From NCBI RefSeq assembly GCF_000740895.1, contig NC_025261.1:1-64000 (forward strand): a stretch of DNA of 64,000 nucleotides, read 5' to 3'. The position numbers were made by a program, and so were the translations under genes. Of this stretch, positions 12,065 to 22,800 are shown piece by piece (positions within the stretch are counted from its first letter, which is position 1; each line of letters starts with the position of its first letter). This DNA comes from Theileria orientalis strain Shintoku (lineage: Eukaryota > Apicomplexa > Aconoidasida > Piroplasmida > Theileriidae). The notes beneath the pieces were generated by a model, which was not told the origin of the DNA, searched no databases, and saw only the letters and a list, made by a program, of their open reading frames with translations.

Positions 12065-15000
12065 ATGAAGATAGATACCATTGGTACTTGTATATTGGTA
12101 TACCTGTTAACATGTGTCCGTTTCAATGTTCTTGTAAAAGTAAATGCAGTTGCCAGTCAGCCAGCTACCACATCTCCAATTTACAGTCCACAACGACCTA
12201 AAAAAGACGGTGTTGATTTAAACCTAAAGTCAGACACTAAGTCCGGTAAAAACTTTGAGTATAAAAAGGAAGGTAATTATGTCACTTATACTTCCAAGGG
12301 TGACAAGGCCTTCAAACTTGTTAAGGACGATAGTACCGAAATTTGGAAATCAAGCCAAGACAGTGATTACTCGGTTAAAGTTGAATTAGATCTTTTGAAT
12401 AACGAAGCCAAAGCTGTTACTATTCACCTACCAGGAAACAAGACTAAGGTGTTTAAAAAAGATGGTTTGGACCAACACTGGAAAGAAATAGACATTAGCA
12501 AATTCAATTTTGAGTCATTCTACATTGATTATGAACATGAAAGTTACATTAGTAAAAATAAATTAGAAAATAACGTTAGAACATTTACCTCTAAAAAGGG
12601 ATTCGCTTTTAATGGTGCCGTTGAATATATTGATGGTAACAGAGTTGATATATGGAAAGCTAAAAACGATAATGACTACGCCAATAAAATTGAAGTAGAT
12701 TACATGAATAACGACTCTAAAGCAGTTACTCTTTACTTTCCTGGAAACAAGACTAAATTGTATATGAAACATAATAAGAACGATCAATGGACTGAAGTTG
12801 ATATCACTAATGTAATTCATAAGACAGTGAGTATCAAGGACGATAAAGAAACCTACTTTTATTCCAACAAGTTCCGAGACTCCACTAGAACTTTTGAGGC
12901 TAAAACCGGATTTGCTTTTAATAAAGTTAAAGATGGTGATACTAATATCTGGACCACTACAGACGATTCTGAATTTGCCAATAAAGTGATATATGATAAA
13001 CGTTACGATGACAAACTTGATGTTACAATTAATTTGAACAATGGAATGCGGAAGTTGTACATTAAAAAAAAATCCAATGAACCTTGGGAAGAAATAAATT
13101 TAACCAAAGTAAATCCTAAGTTCGTAAACATTGATTACGATCATGAAACATACTCTTACAAACATGAATTAGATAAAAATATTAGGACTTTTACCGCTAA
13201 GAATTGTTTTGCTTTTGAGGGAGTCATTGAATATATTGAAGATAACAGAGTTGATATTTGGAAAGCTAAAAACGATAGTGAGTACGCCAATAAAATTGAA
13301 GTTGATCTTATGAATAAAGACTCTAAAGCAGTTACTCTTTACTTTCCTGGAAACAAGACTAAGTTGTTCAAGAAAGATGGTAAGAAAAATCCCTGGACTG
13401 AAATTGATACAACCGAATTAAATCGAATGACATTGAATATCCAGCATCAAAATCACAGTTACTTCTATACTAATTTGTTTCATAATTATGTTAGAACATT
13501 TGAAGCCCGAAAAGGATTTGTATTTAATTTTGTTAAAGACGGCAATACTGATCTATGGACCACTAGTAACGAGAACGAATATGCTAAGAAAGTTGTGACA
13601 GATGAAGATAACAAAGTCACCATCTACATAGGTGATGATGGAATTGTAAAGGTATTTAATAAGAATGATAACGGTAAGTGGTCAGAAGAGCATTTAGGTG
13701 ATAGTCAGTCAGTAAAAAAAGCTTTCGAAACACAATCTAGTTCATCAGTTCCTAAGACTTCTGCTTCAATAACTGGTGTTGATTTAAACCTAAAGTCAGA
13801 CACTAAGTCCGGTAAAAACTTTGAGTATAAAAAGGAAGGTAATTATGTCACTTATACTTCCAAGGGTGACAAGGCTTTCAAACTTGTTAAGGACGATAGT
13901 ACCGAAATTTGGAAATCAAGCCAAGACAGTGATTACTCGGTTAAAGTTGAAGTAGATTACATTAATAACGACTCTAAAGCAGTTACTCTTTACTTTCATG
14001 GAAACAAGACTAAGTTGTTTATGAAACATTCTAAAAACGATCCATGGACCGAAATTGATATCACCAAAGTAAATACTAAGTCAATAAACATCGATTATCC
14101 TCATGATAGTTACTTTTTCACTAATAATGAATCTAAGAACGTCAGAACATTTATACCTAAGAGCGGATTTATCTTTAATTGTGCACTCGAATATCTCAAT
14201 GAACATAAGATCGAAATATGGACCACTAATGACGAAAATGAATACGCTAAGAAAGTAGAATATGCTAAACGTAATTCCGGTATCGCTGATTTAACAATTT
14301 ATAAGGTTAATGGAAAAAAACAATTATTTATAAAAGAATATGCCACATATTCTTGGAAACAAGTTGATATTACCAAAGTAAATCCCAAGTCAATTGACAT
14401 CGATCATGATCATGAATGTTATTTCTACAAAAATGAACTAACAGGTAACTTTAGAACATTTACTTCTAAGACGGGATTTGCCTTTAACTGTGCCAATGAA
14501 TATGTCGATGGTAATATGATTGAAGTTTGGAAAACGGATAAAGAGAATGACTACGCCAATAAAATTGAAGTTGATCTTATGAATAAAAACACCAAAGTCG
14601 TTACTATATATATGCCTGAAAATAAAACTAAGTTGTTCAAGAAAGATGGTAAGAAAAATCCCTGGACTGAAATTGATACAACCGAATTAAATCGAATGAC
14701 ATTGAATATCCAGCATCAAAATCACAGTTACTTCTATACTAATTTGTTTCATAATTATGTTAGAACATTTGAAGCCCGAAAAGGATTTGTATTTAATTTT
14801 GTTAAAGACGGCAATACTGATCTATGGACCACTAGTAACGAGAACGAATATGCTAAGAAAGTTGTTTCAGCAAAACGTTCCTATGGTATTTTTGACTTAA
14901 CAATACATATGATTAATGGAAAAAATAAGTTATTTATAAAAGAAAAAGACAATGATCCGTGGAAAGAAATAGATTTAACCGTAATTAATCCCAAATCAAT

Positions 15001-18000
15001 GAATATTAAGTATCCATATCATAGTTACTTTTATACTAACATTTTGGACGATGAAGTTAGAACATTTGAAGCACGAAACGGATTTGCCTTTAACGTTGTC
15101 AATGAGTATATTGGTAACAACAGGGTTGAAATTTGGTCCACTAGTAACGAGAACGAATATGCTAAGAAAGTTGTGACAGATGAAGATAACAAAGTCACCA
15201 TCTACATAGGTGATGATGGAATTGTAAAGGTATTTAATAAGAATGATAACGGTAAGTGGTCAGAAGAGCATTTAGGTGATAGTCAGTCAGTAAAAAAAGC
15301 TTTCGAAACACAATCTAGTTCATCAGTTCCTAAGACTTCTGCTTCAATAACTGGTGTTGATTTAAACCTAAAGTCTGATACTCAGTCTACTGATAAGTTT
15401 GAGTTTACAAAGGAAGGTAATTTTGTCATTTATACTAATAAGGGAGACACCGCTTTCAAACTTGTTAAGGACGATAGTACCGAAATTTGGAAAACTGATA
15501 AAACTACTGATTATTCATGTAGAGTTGAAGTAGATGTTATGAAAAATGACGCAAAAGCTGTTACTATATACATGCCTAATGATAAAACTAAGTTGTTTAA
15601 AAAAGATGGTATGAACCAACCCTGGAAAGAAATAGACATTTCTAAAGTAACTCCTAAATCAGTGAATATCGATTATGAACACGAAAGTCACTTCTATAGT
15701 AACAAGTCCGACAACAATATTAGAACATTTACAGCTAAAAGGGGATTTGCTTTTAACTGTGCCAATGAATATGTCGATGGTAATATGATTGAAGTTTGGA
15801 AAACGGATAAAGAGAATGAATTCGCCAATAAAATTGATGTCAATATTATGAAAAATGAAGACAAAACAGTTTCTGTTTATATTGATAATAATAAAACAAA
15901 AGTATTTAAGAAAGATCGTAATACCAATGATTGGAAAGAAATTGATATCACTAAAGTAAATCCTATCGCAGTGGATATAGATTATGATCAAGAAAGTCTT
16001 TATTACAAAAATAACTTAAATAATAATCTTAGGACTTTTACCGCTAAGACTTGTTTTGCTTTTGAGGGAGTCATTGAATATATTGAAGATAACAGAGTTG
16101 ATATTTGGAAAGCTAAAAACGATAATGACTACGCCAATAAAATTGAAGTAGATTACATTAATAACGACTCTAAAGCAGTTACTCTTTACTTTCATGGAAA
16201 CAAGACTAAGTTGTTTATGAAACATAATAAGAACGATCAATGGACTGAAGTTGATTTAAACAATGTAACTCCAAAGTCAGTCAACATTGATTATGAACAC
16301 GAAACTCACTGTTACAAAAATAAATTACATGGGTTTTGTAGAACATTTACTCCTAAGACAGGGTTTGCTTTCAATGTTGTTAATGAGTATATTAATAACA
16401 ACAGTATAGAAATTTGGTCCACTACTAACGAGTCTGAATATGGCAAGAAAGTAGAAGTTGATATTATGAAAAATGGTGCAAAAGCTGTTACTATATATAT
16501 GCCTGATGATAAAACTAAGTTGTTTAAGAAAGATGGTATGAACCAATCATGGAACGAGATTGACACTACCAAAGTAAATCCTATGTCAGTAAATATCCAA
16601 CATTCAAGTGATACGTATTTCTATACAAATATGTTTCATAACGATATTAGAACATTTACTTCTAAGACGGGATTTGCTTTCAATCTTGTTAACGAGTATA
16701 TTAATAACAACAATGTCGAAATTTGGACCACTAACCAAGAGTCTGAATATTCTAATAAAGTTGTTTCAGCAAAACGTTCCTATGGTATCCTTGATTTATC
16801 AATACATATGAATAATGGAAAAAAGAAGTTATTTATAAAAGAGAGTGAAGATCAAGGTTGGAAAGAGATAGATATTACCAAAGTTAACCCTAGGTCAATG
16901 AATATAAATGATAGATATCATAGTTACTTTTATACTAACAGGTTTGACAACGGCGTCAGAACATTTATTTCTAAAACAGCATTTGCCTTTAATGTTGTTA
17001 AAGATGGCGATAATAATATATGGTCCACTAGCAACGAGAACGAATACTCTAAAAAGGTAGTAACAAAGGATGATAAAGTAACTATTTACACAGGGGAAGA
17101 TATCAATGCTAAAACAAAGGTATTTGTTAAGGAAGATAACGGTAATTGGACAGAAGATACAACAGCAGCCACTACGGTACCATATCAAGGTTCTTCATTT
17201 GCACAAGTTAAACTGTTCAAGTCTAATCCATCAGATCCATCTAATCCTTCAGAATTAGATGCTAATGATTTTAGTTCTTCTACAAGTGGAAGTATAGTCT
17301 CATTCAAGATCGCAGACGGTGTTAATTGTGTTCAGTTAATATATAACAATGTTTTATTGTGGCTCTACGACTCTTCACAATATGGAGGCAGATACCCCAA
17401 GTTATTATACCATAATACAGAAACCGATATTTTATTACTTATGTTTGAAGGTTTAGATATGACTTTTGAAAAGAATGATCAAGGTCAGTGGTTATTCACA
17501 GAATCAGGTCCTTTAACCGTTAGATTCTATGTAATCGATCCTAACGATAACACCAAGACTGTCGAACTCCCTAGTACTCACTATACAACTACTGACAGTG
17601 GTGATATTACTACATTCAATATCGCAGACAATGTTGATACTATCGCATTAACGTATGGTCAAGTTTTATTATGGCAGCATGACCCTGAACTCCATGGTGA
17701 CATCTATCCCAAATCATTATATTGTATTAAAAGTACAGAGACTATCGTGCTTCAATTTGTGGGTTTAGATATTTCATTTGCAAAGAATGATCAAGATCAG
17801 TGGGTGTACACTGAGATTGATACATCTGCCGATGGATCAGCTACTACCCAACCAAGGGTAAAATTATTAAAGTCTAATCCATCAGATCCATCCAATCCTT
17901 CAGAACTAGGTGCTAATGATTTTAGTTCGTCAACAAGTGGAAGCGTGGTGTCATATCATATCGCAGACGGTGTTAATTGTGTTCAGTTAATATTTGACGA

Positions 18001-19255
18001 TGTTTTATTGTGGGCCTATGACTCTTCACAATATGGAGGTAGATACCCCAAGTCATTATACCATAATACAGAAACCGATATTTTATTACTTAGGTTTGAA
18101 AGTATAGATCTAACATTCGTAAAGAATGATCAAGGTCAGTGGTTATTCACAGAATCTGGACCACTAGCCGTCAAGTTCCACATAGTTGATCCTAACGATA
18201 ACACCAAGACTGTCGAACTCCCTAGTACTCACTATACAACTACTGACAGTGGTGATATTACTACATTCAATATCGCAGACAATGTTGATACTATCGCATT
18301 AACGTATGGTCAAGTTTTATTATGGCAGCATGATGCCAATAAACACAGTGGTATGCATCCTAAGTCATTAGTTTTTACTAAAAGTGCAGAGACCATGGTA
18401 CTTCAATTTGAGAGTTTAGATATCTCATTCGCAAAAAATGATCAAGGTCAATGGGAGTACACAGAGCATACATCAGACAGTGAAGCAGCTACTACACAAC
18501 CTGAATCAGGTGGCTCTACAGAACCTGTTGAAGGTGTTTCTACTACACCAACACCTGAATCTAGTGGAGAAGGTACTCCCGCTACACCACCAGCTCAAAC
18601 TGGATCATCCACTACACAGCCAAGAGTCAGGTTATTAAAGTCTAATCCATCAGATCCATCCAATCCTTCAGAACTAGGTGCTAATGATTTTAGTTCGTCA
18701 ACAAGTGGAAGCGTGGTGTCATATCATATCGCAGACGGTGTTAATTGTGTTCAGTTAATATTTGACGATGTTTTATTGTGGGCCTATGACTCTTCACAAT
18801 ATGGAGGTAGATACCCCAAGTCATTATACCATAATACAGAAACCGATATTTTATTACTTAGGTTTGAAAGTATAGATCTAACATTCGTAAAGAATGATCA
18901 AGGTCAGTGGTTATTCACAGAATCTGGACCACTAGCCGTCAAGTTCCACATAGTTGATCCTAACGATAACACCAAGACTGTCGAACTCCCTAGTACTCAC
19001 TATACAACTACTGACAGTGGTGATATTACTACATTCAATATCGCAGACAATGTTGATACTATCGCATTAACGTATGGTCAAGTTTTATTATGGCAGCATG
19101 ATGCCAATAAACACAGTGGTATGCATCCTAAGTCATTAGTTTTTACTAAAAGTGCAGAGACCATGGTACTTCAATTTGAGAGTTTAGATATCTCATTCGC
19201 AAAAAATGATCAAGGTCAATGGGAGTATACAGAGACTATTGTATCCGGCCAATGA
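12065..19255 (+). CDS. Giant secreted FAINT-array protein (2396 aa)
   Basis: One intronless frame of 2396 residues. Residues 1-30 (MKIDTIGTCILVYLLTCVRF...) are a signal peptide. Residues about 45-1705 hold sixteen FAINT modules of about 95-100 residues, each with the pattern FYxN...RTF..K.GFAFN....IW....N.YA.K, then KLF.K, then W.EID. These fall into three super-blocks, each opening with GVDLNLKSDT; the first two close with an identical Ser-rich tail (residues SQSVKKAFETQ and following). Residues about 1710-2396 hold three larger units starting with KSNPSDPSNPSEL, the last two separated by a Thr/Pro/Gln/Glu-rich linker (about 2136-2187). Adjacent repeats are partly identical at DNA level. No membrane anchor follows the signal peptide. 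The role is unknown; secretion into the host cell or parasite surface is inferred from the family. It resembles subtelomeric secreted families (SVSP and relatives) but is far longer and mostly lacks their QP-rich body. Confidence 0.9.
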   Translation: MKIDTIGTCILVYLLTCVRFNVLVKVNAVASQPATTSPIYSPQRPKKDGVDLNLKSDTKSGKNFEYKKEGNYVTYTSKGDKAFKLVKDDSTEIWKSSQDSDYSVKVELDLLNNEAKAVTIHLPGNKTKVFKKDGLDQHWKEIDISKFNFESFYIDYEHESYISKNKLENNVRTFTSKKGFAFNGAVEYIDGNRVDIWKAKNDNDYANKIEVDYMNNDSKAVTLYFPGNKTKLYMKHNKNDQWTEVDITNVIHKTVSIKDDKETYFYSNKFRDSTRTFEAKTGFAFNKVKDGDTNIWTTTDDSEFANKVIYDKRYDDKLDVTINLNNGMRKLYIKKKSNEPWEEINLTKVNPKFVNIDYDHETYSYKHELDKNIRTFTAKNCFAFEGVIEYIEDNRVDIWKAKNDSEYANKIEVDLMNKDSKAVTLYFPGNKTKLFKKDGKKNPWTEIDTTELNRMTLNIQHQNHSYFYTNLFHNYVRTFEARKGFVFNFVKDGNTDLWTTSNENEYAKKVVTDEDNKVTIYIGDDGIVKVFNKNDNGKWSEEHLGDSQSVKKAFETQSSSSVPKTSASITGVDLNLKSDTKSGKNFEYKKEGNYVTYTSKGDKAFKLVKDDSTEIWKSSQDSDYSVKVEVDYINNDSKAVTLYFHGNKTKLFMKHSKNDPWTEIDITKVNTKSINIDYPHDSYFFTNNESKNVRTFIPKSGFIFNCALEYLNEHKIEIWTTNDENEYAKKVEYAKRNSGIADLTIYKVNGKKQLFIKEYATYSWKQVDITKVNPKSIDIDHDHECYFYKNELTGNFRTFTSKTGFAFNCANEYVDGNMIEVWKTDKENDYANKIEVDLMNKNTKVVTIYMPENKTKLFKKDGKKNPWTEIDTTELNRMTLNIQHQNHSYFYTNLFHNYVRTFEARKGFVFNFVKDGNTDLWTTSNENEYAKKVVSAKRSYGIFDLTIHMINGKNKLFIKEKDNDPWKEIDLTVINPKSMNIKYPYHSYFYTNILDDEVRTFEARNGFAFNVVNEYIGNNRVEIWSTSNENEYAKKVVTDEDNKVTIYIGDDGIVKVFNKNDNGKWSEEHLGDSQSVKKAFETQSSSSVPKTSASITGVDLNLKSDTQSTDKFEFTKEGNFVIYTNKGDTAFKLVKDDSTEIWKTDKTTDYSCRVEVDVMKNDAKAVTIYMPNDKTKLFKKDGMNQPWKEIDISKVTPKSVNIDYEHESHFYSNKSDNNIRTFTAKRGFAFNCANEYVDGNMIEVWKTDKENEFANKIDVNIMKNEDKTVSVYIDNNKTKVFKKDRNTNDWKEIDITKVNPIAVDIDYDQESLYYKNNLNNNLRTFTAKTCFAFEGVIEYIEDNRVDIWKAKNDNDYANKIEVDYINNDSKAVTLYFHGNKTKLFMKHNKNDQWTEVDLNNVTPKSVNIDYEHETHCYKNKLHGFCRTFTPKTGFAFNVVNEYINNNSIEIWSTTNESEYGKKVEVDIMKNGAKAVTIYMPDDKTKLFKKDGMNQSWNEIDTTKVNPMSVNIQHSSDTYFYTNMFHNDIRTFTSKTGFAFNLVNEYINNNNVEIWTTNQESEYSNKVVSAKRSYGILDLSIHMNNGKKKLFIKESEDQGWKEIDITKVNPRSMNINDRYHSYFYTNRFDNGVRTFISKTAFAFNVVKDGDNNIWSTSNENEYSKKVVTKDDKVTIYTGEDINAKTKVFVKEDNGNWTEDTTAATTVPYQGSSFAQVKLFKSNPSDPSNPSELDANDFSSSTSGSIVSFKIADGVNCVQLIYNNVLLWLYDSSQYGGRYPKLLYHNTETDILLLMFEGLDMTFEKNDQGQWLFTESGPLTVRFYVIDPNDNTKTVELPSTHYTTTDSGDITTFNIADNVDTIALTYGQVLLWQHDPELHGDIYPKSLYCIKSTETIVLQFVGLDISFAKNDQDQWVYTEIDTSADGSATTQPRVKLLKSNPSDPSNPSELGANDFSSSTSGSVVSYHIADGVNCVQLIFDDVLLWAYDSSQYGGRYPKSLYHNTETDILLLRFESIDLTFVKNDQGQWLFTESGPLAVKFHIVDPNDNTKTVELPSTHYTTTDSGDITTFNIADNVDTIALTYGQVLLWQHDANKHSGMHPKSLVFTKSAETMVLQFESLDISFAKNDQGQWEYTEHTSDSEAATTQPESGGSTEPVEGVSTTPTPESSGEGTPATPPAQTGSSTTQPRVRLLKSNPSDPSNPSELGANDFSSSTSGSVVSYHIADGVNCVQLIFDDVLLWAYDSSQYGGRYPKSLYHNTETDILLLRFESIDLTFVKNDQGQWLFTESGPLAVKFHIVDPNDNTKTVELPSTHYTTTDSGDITTFNIADNVDTIALTYGQVLLWQHDANKHSGMHPKSLVFTKSAETMVLQFESLDISFAKNDQGQWEYTETIVSGQ
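12209..17190 (+). repeat. Three FAINT super-blocks within the giant gene
   Basis: Super-blocks start at 12209, 13775 and 15353, each at the codons for GVDLNLKSDT. Blocks 1 and 2 open with a nearly identical stretch of about 175 bases. The segment at about 13598-13798 (end of block 1 and the junction) recurs essentially unchanged at about 15174-15373. A further segment of about 235 bases near 13362-13600 recurs near 14629-14865. All repeats keep the reading frame. Confidence 0.9.
17864..19227 (+). repeat. 596 bp identical duplication in frame
   Basis: Bases 17864-18459 and 18632-19227 appear identical by eye, at an offset of 768 bases (256 codons), so the frame is kept. They encode the second and third C-terminal units of the FAINT-array protein and are separated by the Thr/Pro/Gln-rich linker. 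A related but diverged first unit lies at about 17200-17820. The identity over nearly 600 bases points to a recent duplication or gene conversion. Confidence 0.93.
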
Positions 19256-19822
19256 TTGTACCATGTGTACAAGTAGGAGGCTACTACTAATTCACCTGAT
19301 AGACTACAATCTTTGTATAATATTTGGAATACTGTTCAATTTATTGAATTATGAAGCTAAAGAACACAAATTGAATGTAGTCCACGTTTAAAACCCTTGT
19401 AACATAATGTAATATATATATTTTTACCAGTTAGTCAATGAGCCTTAGTCGTTTGTACTTTCAAATGTTAAACATATATTATTTTTAAAACAAATAACAA
19501 ATAGACCGTTATTTAATTTAATTTAATAAGTTATATTATTTTCCAGTTGAATTCATAGATATTAACTGTGTGGCTGCCGTACACTATATTATATATCCTT
19601 AAGGGTAATATATGGAAGAGTCAATGTAAATTAAATACGAGCAACATGAGGGTGATACGTGTGTACTGTTGGCATAAAAATGGGTTCGATGTGTAGAGTT
19701 GGAGCTGCCGAACGCGGGCGATGTCAAATGACGTAACATACGAGGTTTTATACTACATTAAACCATTATATACATCTGGGCATATGTTACAATGATCTAT
19801 TTTACAGTTGTCACTGACTTCC
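19256..19822. other. Convergent intergenic region
   Basis: This is the 3-prime flank shared by the giant FAINT gene (plus) and the ABC transporter gene (minus). It is AT-rich at 19390-19560 and has a GC-richer patch at about 19640-19740. No gene is supported. Confidence 0.6.
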
Positions 19823-22800
19823 TCAGTTGAGCGTTATGCTTTCCCCGATTATGCTTGCGATAGACTCATCTGCTGCGATATCACTCGTTTTAATTGTCCT
19901 CACCAGGCAACCGTCGTGTATTACCCAGACCGAGGTGCAGGTCTTGAGGACGTTGGCGTTGTGCGCTGTGACGAAGGTCGTGCAGTGCTGGAAATACATC
20001 TTGAGCAGCTGGTATATGGGCACGCCGGCGCCATTCGTCTCAGTGTCGTTGTCCAGGTACTGTTGTTCGTCCGAGTTTTCTGGAGGCTCATCGACCAGAA
20101 TGATTCTGAAGAGGTCTCTGTATAGCACTAGTCTAGCCAACGACAGTGTTCTGAGCTGATTGTATGATAGCAGCATATCGCTGTCGAACGCCGGCTTTGC
20201 CAATTCATTGTAGATTGACGTGTCGTAATCGTATCGCGTCGGTATGAATTGGACCGTTTTCGACTTAAGATAGTACAGCACCGGCTCCTCTGGGACCAAA
20301 ACTGTATCCAACTTCTTCCCTCCTGGAAGCTCGTTTACAAACTTGAGGAGGCCGCAGCTGCTGAGGGCGTATTTAATCTCATCGTCGCTGAAGAGCTTTC
20401 TTGGATCTAGGAATCTACGAATGGTCCATCCCTTGAAGACGAAGGGCAGTTGGGGGATGACACCTATAATCTGTCGAAGGACAACCTTGGGGATGTCATT
20501 CAGGTCCTTCCCGTCCAACAACACTTGACCCGTTCTGTTCTCGGCTATGTTCTGTAATACTGACAACAGCGTCGTTTTACCGGCGCCTGTTCTACCTACC
20601 ATACCAATGATTTCAGATTTGTGGGCTGAGACCGTAATATTTTTCAATATCATTCCTTCTGGGTTGTGAATGGATGACGTGTACACGCTCACGTCTTCCA
20701 GCTCAACGCCGGCATGTTTATGCGTCAGATAGTCGTCCACGTCTAGGATCGTCAACTTCGGGTGGTAGAAGAGCTTCCTCAAGCCGTAAAACTTCTTGTT
20801 ATCAGATTCAAACTCTGCTGCCCTTCTTTTTATCAACTCTCCTTCGTAGACCTTTTTGACGTCTTTGTTCGTCGGATTGACCACGTACTCCTCGTGGGTG
20901 TTGAGGAACTTGTCGAACTCCACGCCCATGCCCGGCGGTATGAAGTACTGGAACCTCTCGACTGAGCATATGGCTATCTCGAACTTTGAGAAAATCGAGG
21001 AGAATTTCTCGAATGACTTCACGACGCTCAGCGAGAGCGAGAGCGCCAGCAAGAAGTAGCCGACCTTGAGCTTAATCTTCGTGAACTTGTCGAGCGTGAT
21101 CAACAGGATGAGTATCAAAAGCGTCGAGTACGAGAAGATCCAGTTGAACAGTATCGACGACCAGGACACCAGCGAGTAGAGCACGAACTTGCACCTTGCC
21201 TTGTATTCCCTGTGTTCCATGAAACTCGTCAAAAGGTCCGAGTTCCTTCCGTAGCTCCTGTATATCGAGGACCCTGTGATCGCATTCTCGAGCACCGAGT
21301 TGAGGTGGAAGCACGTCTCCAGATACGCGAAGTGTATGTTTTTGGAGGAATGGATGTACCTTTTCAGGACGCAGAAGTAGACGAATAGCATTGCGCTGAT
21401 AACGAATGGTATAGAGATGGGTATCAGGTAAAAGAGCGTCACGATGTGTATCAGCGTCTGTATCAGGTACGTGTAGCACAGCGAGAGGTAGTATCCCACC
21501 TCCTCGTCCACGACGTACATGTCACATGAGATAGAGGTTATTATTTGGCTGATGTCCCTCTTGATTTTAATTACTGAGGAGCTGTTTTTAAATATTGAAT
21601 CGACCACGTACTCGTGTATTTTACGTGACGATATGATGCACGATACTGAGAACAGCACCGATGACAGGAGGCTGAACATGATCGTGATGATGATCACTGT
21701 CAGGACAATGTACAATGAGTACTTTGAATACGTTCTGATTTCAAACATATCCACTGAGATTCCGTTTTTGTACTTCTGTATGTTCTTCGTTATGTGGTAT
21801 GACACGTTTGTTGCGAATACGTACTTCAGGTTGTTCATGATGTTGAGTGCGATGTTCAGCAGGATGTATATTAGGAACGTCGGAAGTGCCGGCTTCATGT
21901 ACACCACGTACGGGTTGAACTTAATTCCTGAAAGCTCGTTTTTGACGTACGTTTTAAATGACCTGCTGTACTTCGATATTGTCTGCTCTACTCTTCCCGA
22001 CCTCGTTATCGAGTCCGAGTTACAGCGGTTAATCATATCGTTCGTCAAGTAGTTCATTAGGTACTCGCCGTTGCTCACCGGCGACACCTCAGTGCTATCT
22101 CCGTTGATGTTAACTCTGTTTTTTTTGACGAAGTCGTGTATGTCTGCGTAGAACTTCAGCGTCCTGTTCTTGATGTTATAGATCGGGATGCTTGGCACCT
22201 GCTTCAGGTCTGACAGCTTCGAGGTCGTGACCAGTGTCTGGTACGAGGACGTCAGGACTACTGACAGGTCCCCCTTCATCAGGAGCCCTGTTTTAACGTT
22301 AAAGAGGTTATTGAATATGTTTTTCGAGACGTAGGGGTCCAGGCTGTTGAACGATGCGTCCAGGCACATCAGGAACGAACATTGACTGTTGTTATACTCA
22401 GTGTTCACTTTGTGGAATACCAGATACGCGTACACTGCTCGCGCCAACTCCATTCTTACACGTTGACCTCCACTCAGGGAGTGCGCGTTGTCCGACAACA
22501 CGCGTCTGTCTCCCTTTTCCCAGGTCGATATGTCGTAGTCCAGCTCCACTGCACTCAAAACGGTGTTGTACAACTGCTCGTCGAAGCGATAGCCGAACGT
22601 GATGTTTGACCTTATGGTGCCGTGCTGTAGCCAAATATCTTGGGATGCGTAGAATATTGGCATTGATGTGTGTAGAGGCACAACTGCCATCGATCCCCCG
22701 ACCAGCGTCATCTCACCCAGGATCGACTTGATGAAGTTAGACTTTCCTGACCCTTGCACTCCCGTTATTATTGCGATTTCGCCTCTTTTCAACTCGAAGT

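Noticed and set aside
12065..19255. Reading the giant FAINT gene as several separate genes
   Set aside because: The frame is open throughout with no stop or second signal peptide at block boundaries, so one gene is simpler.
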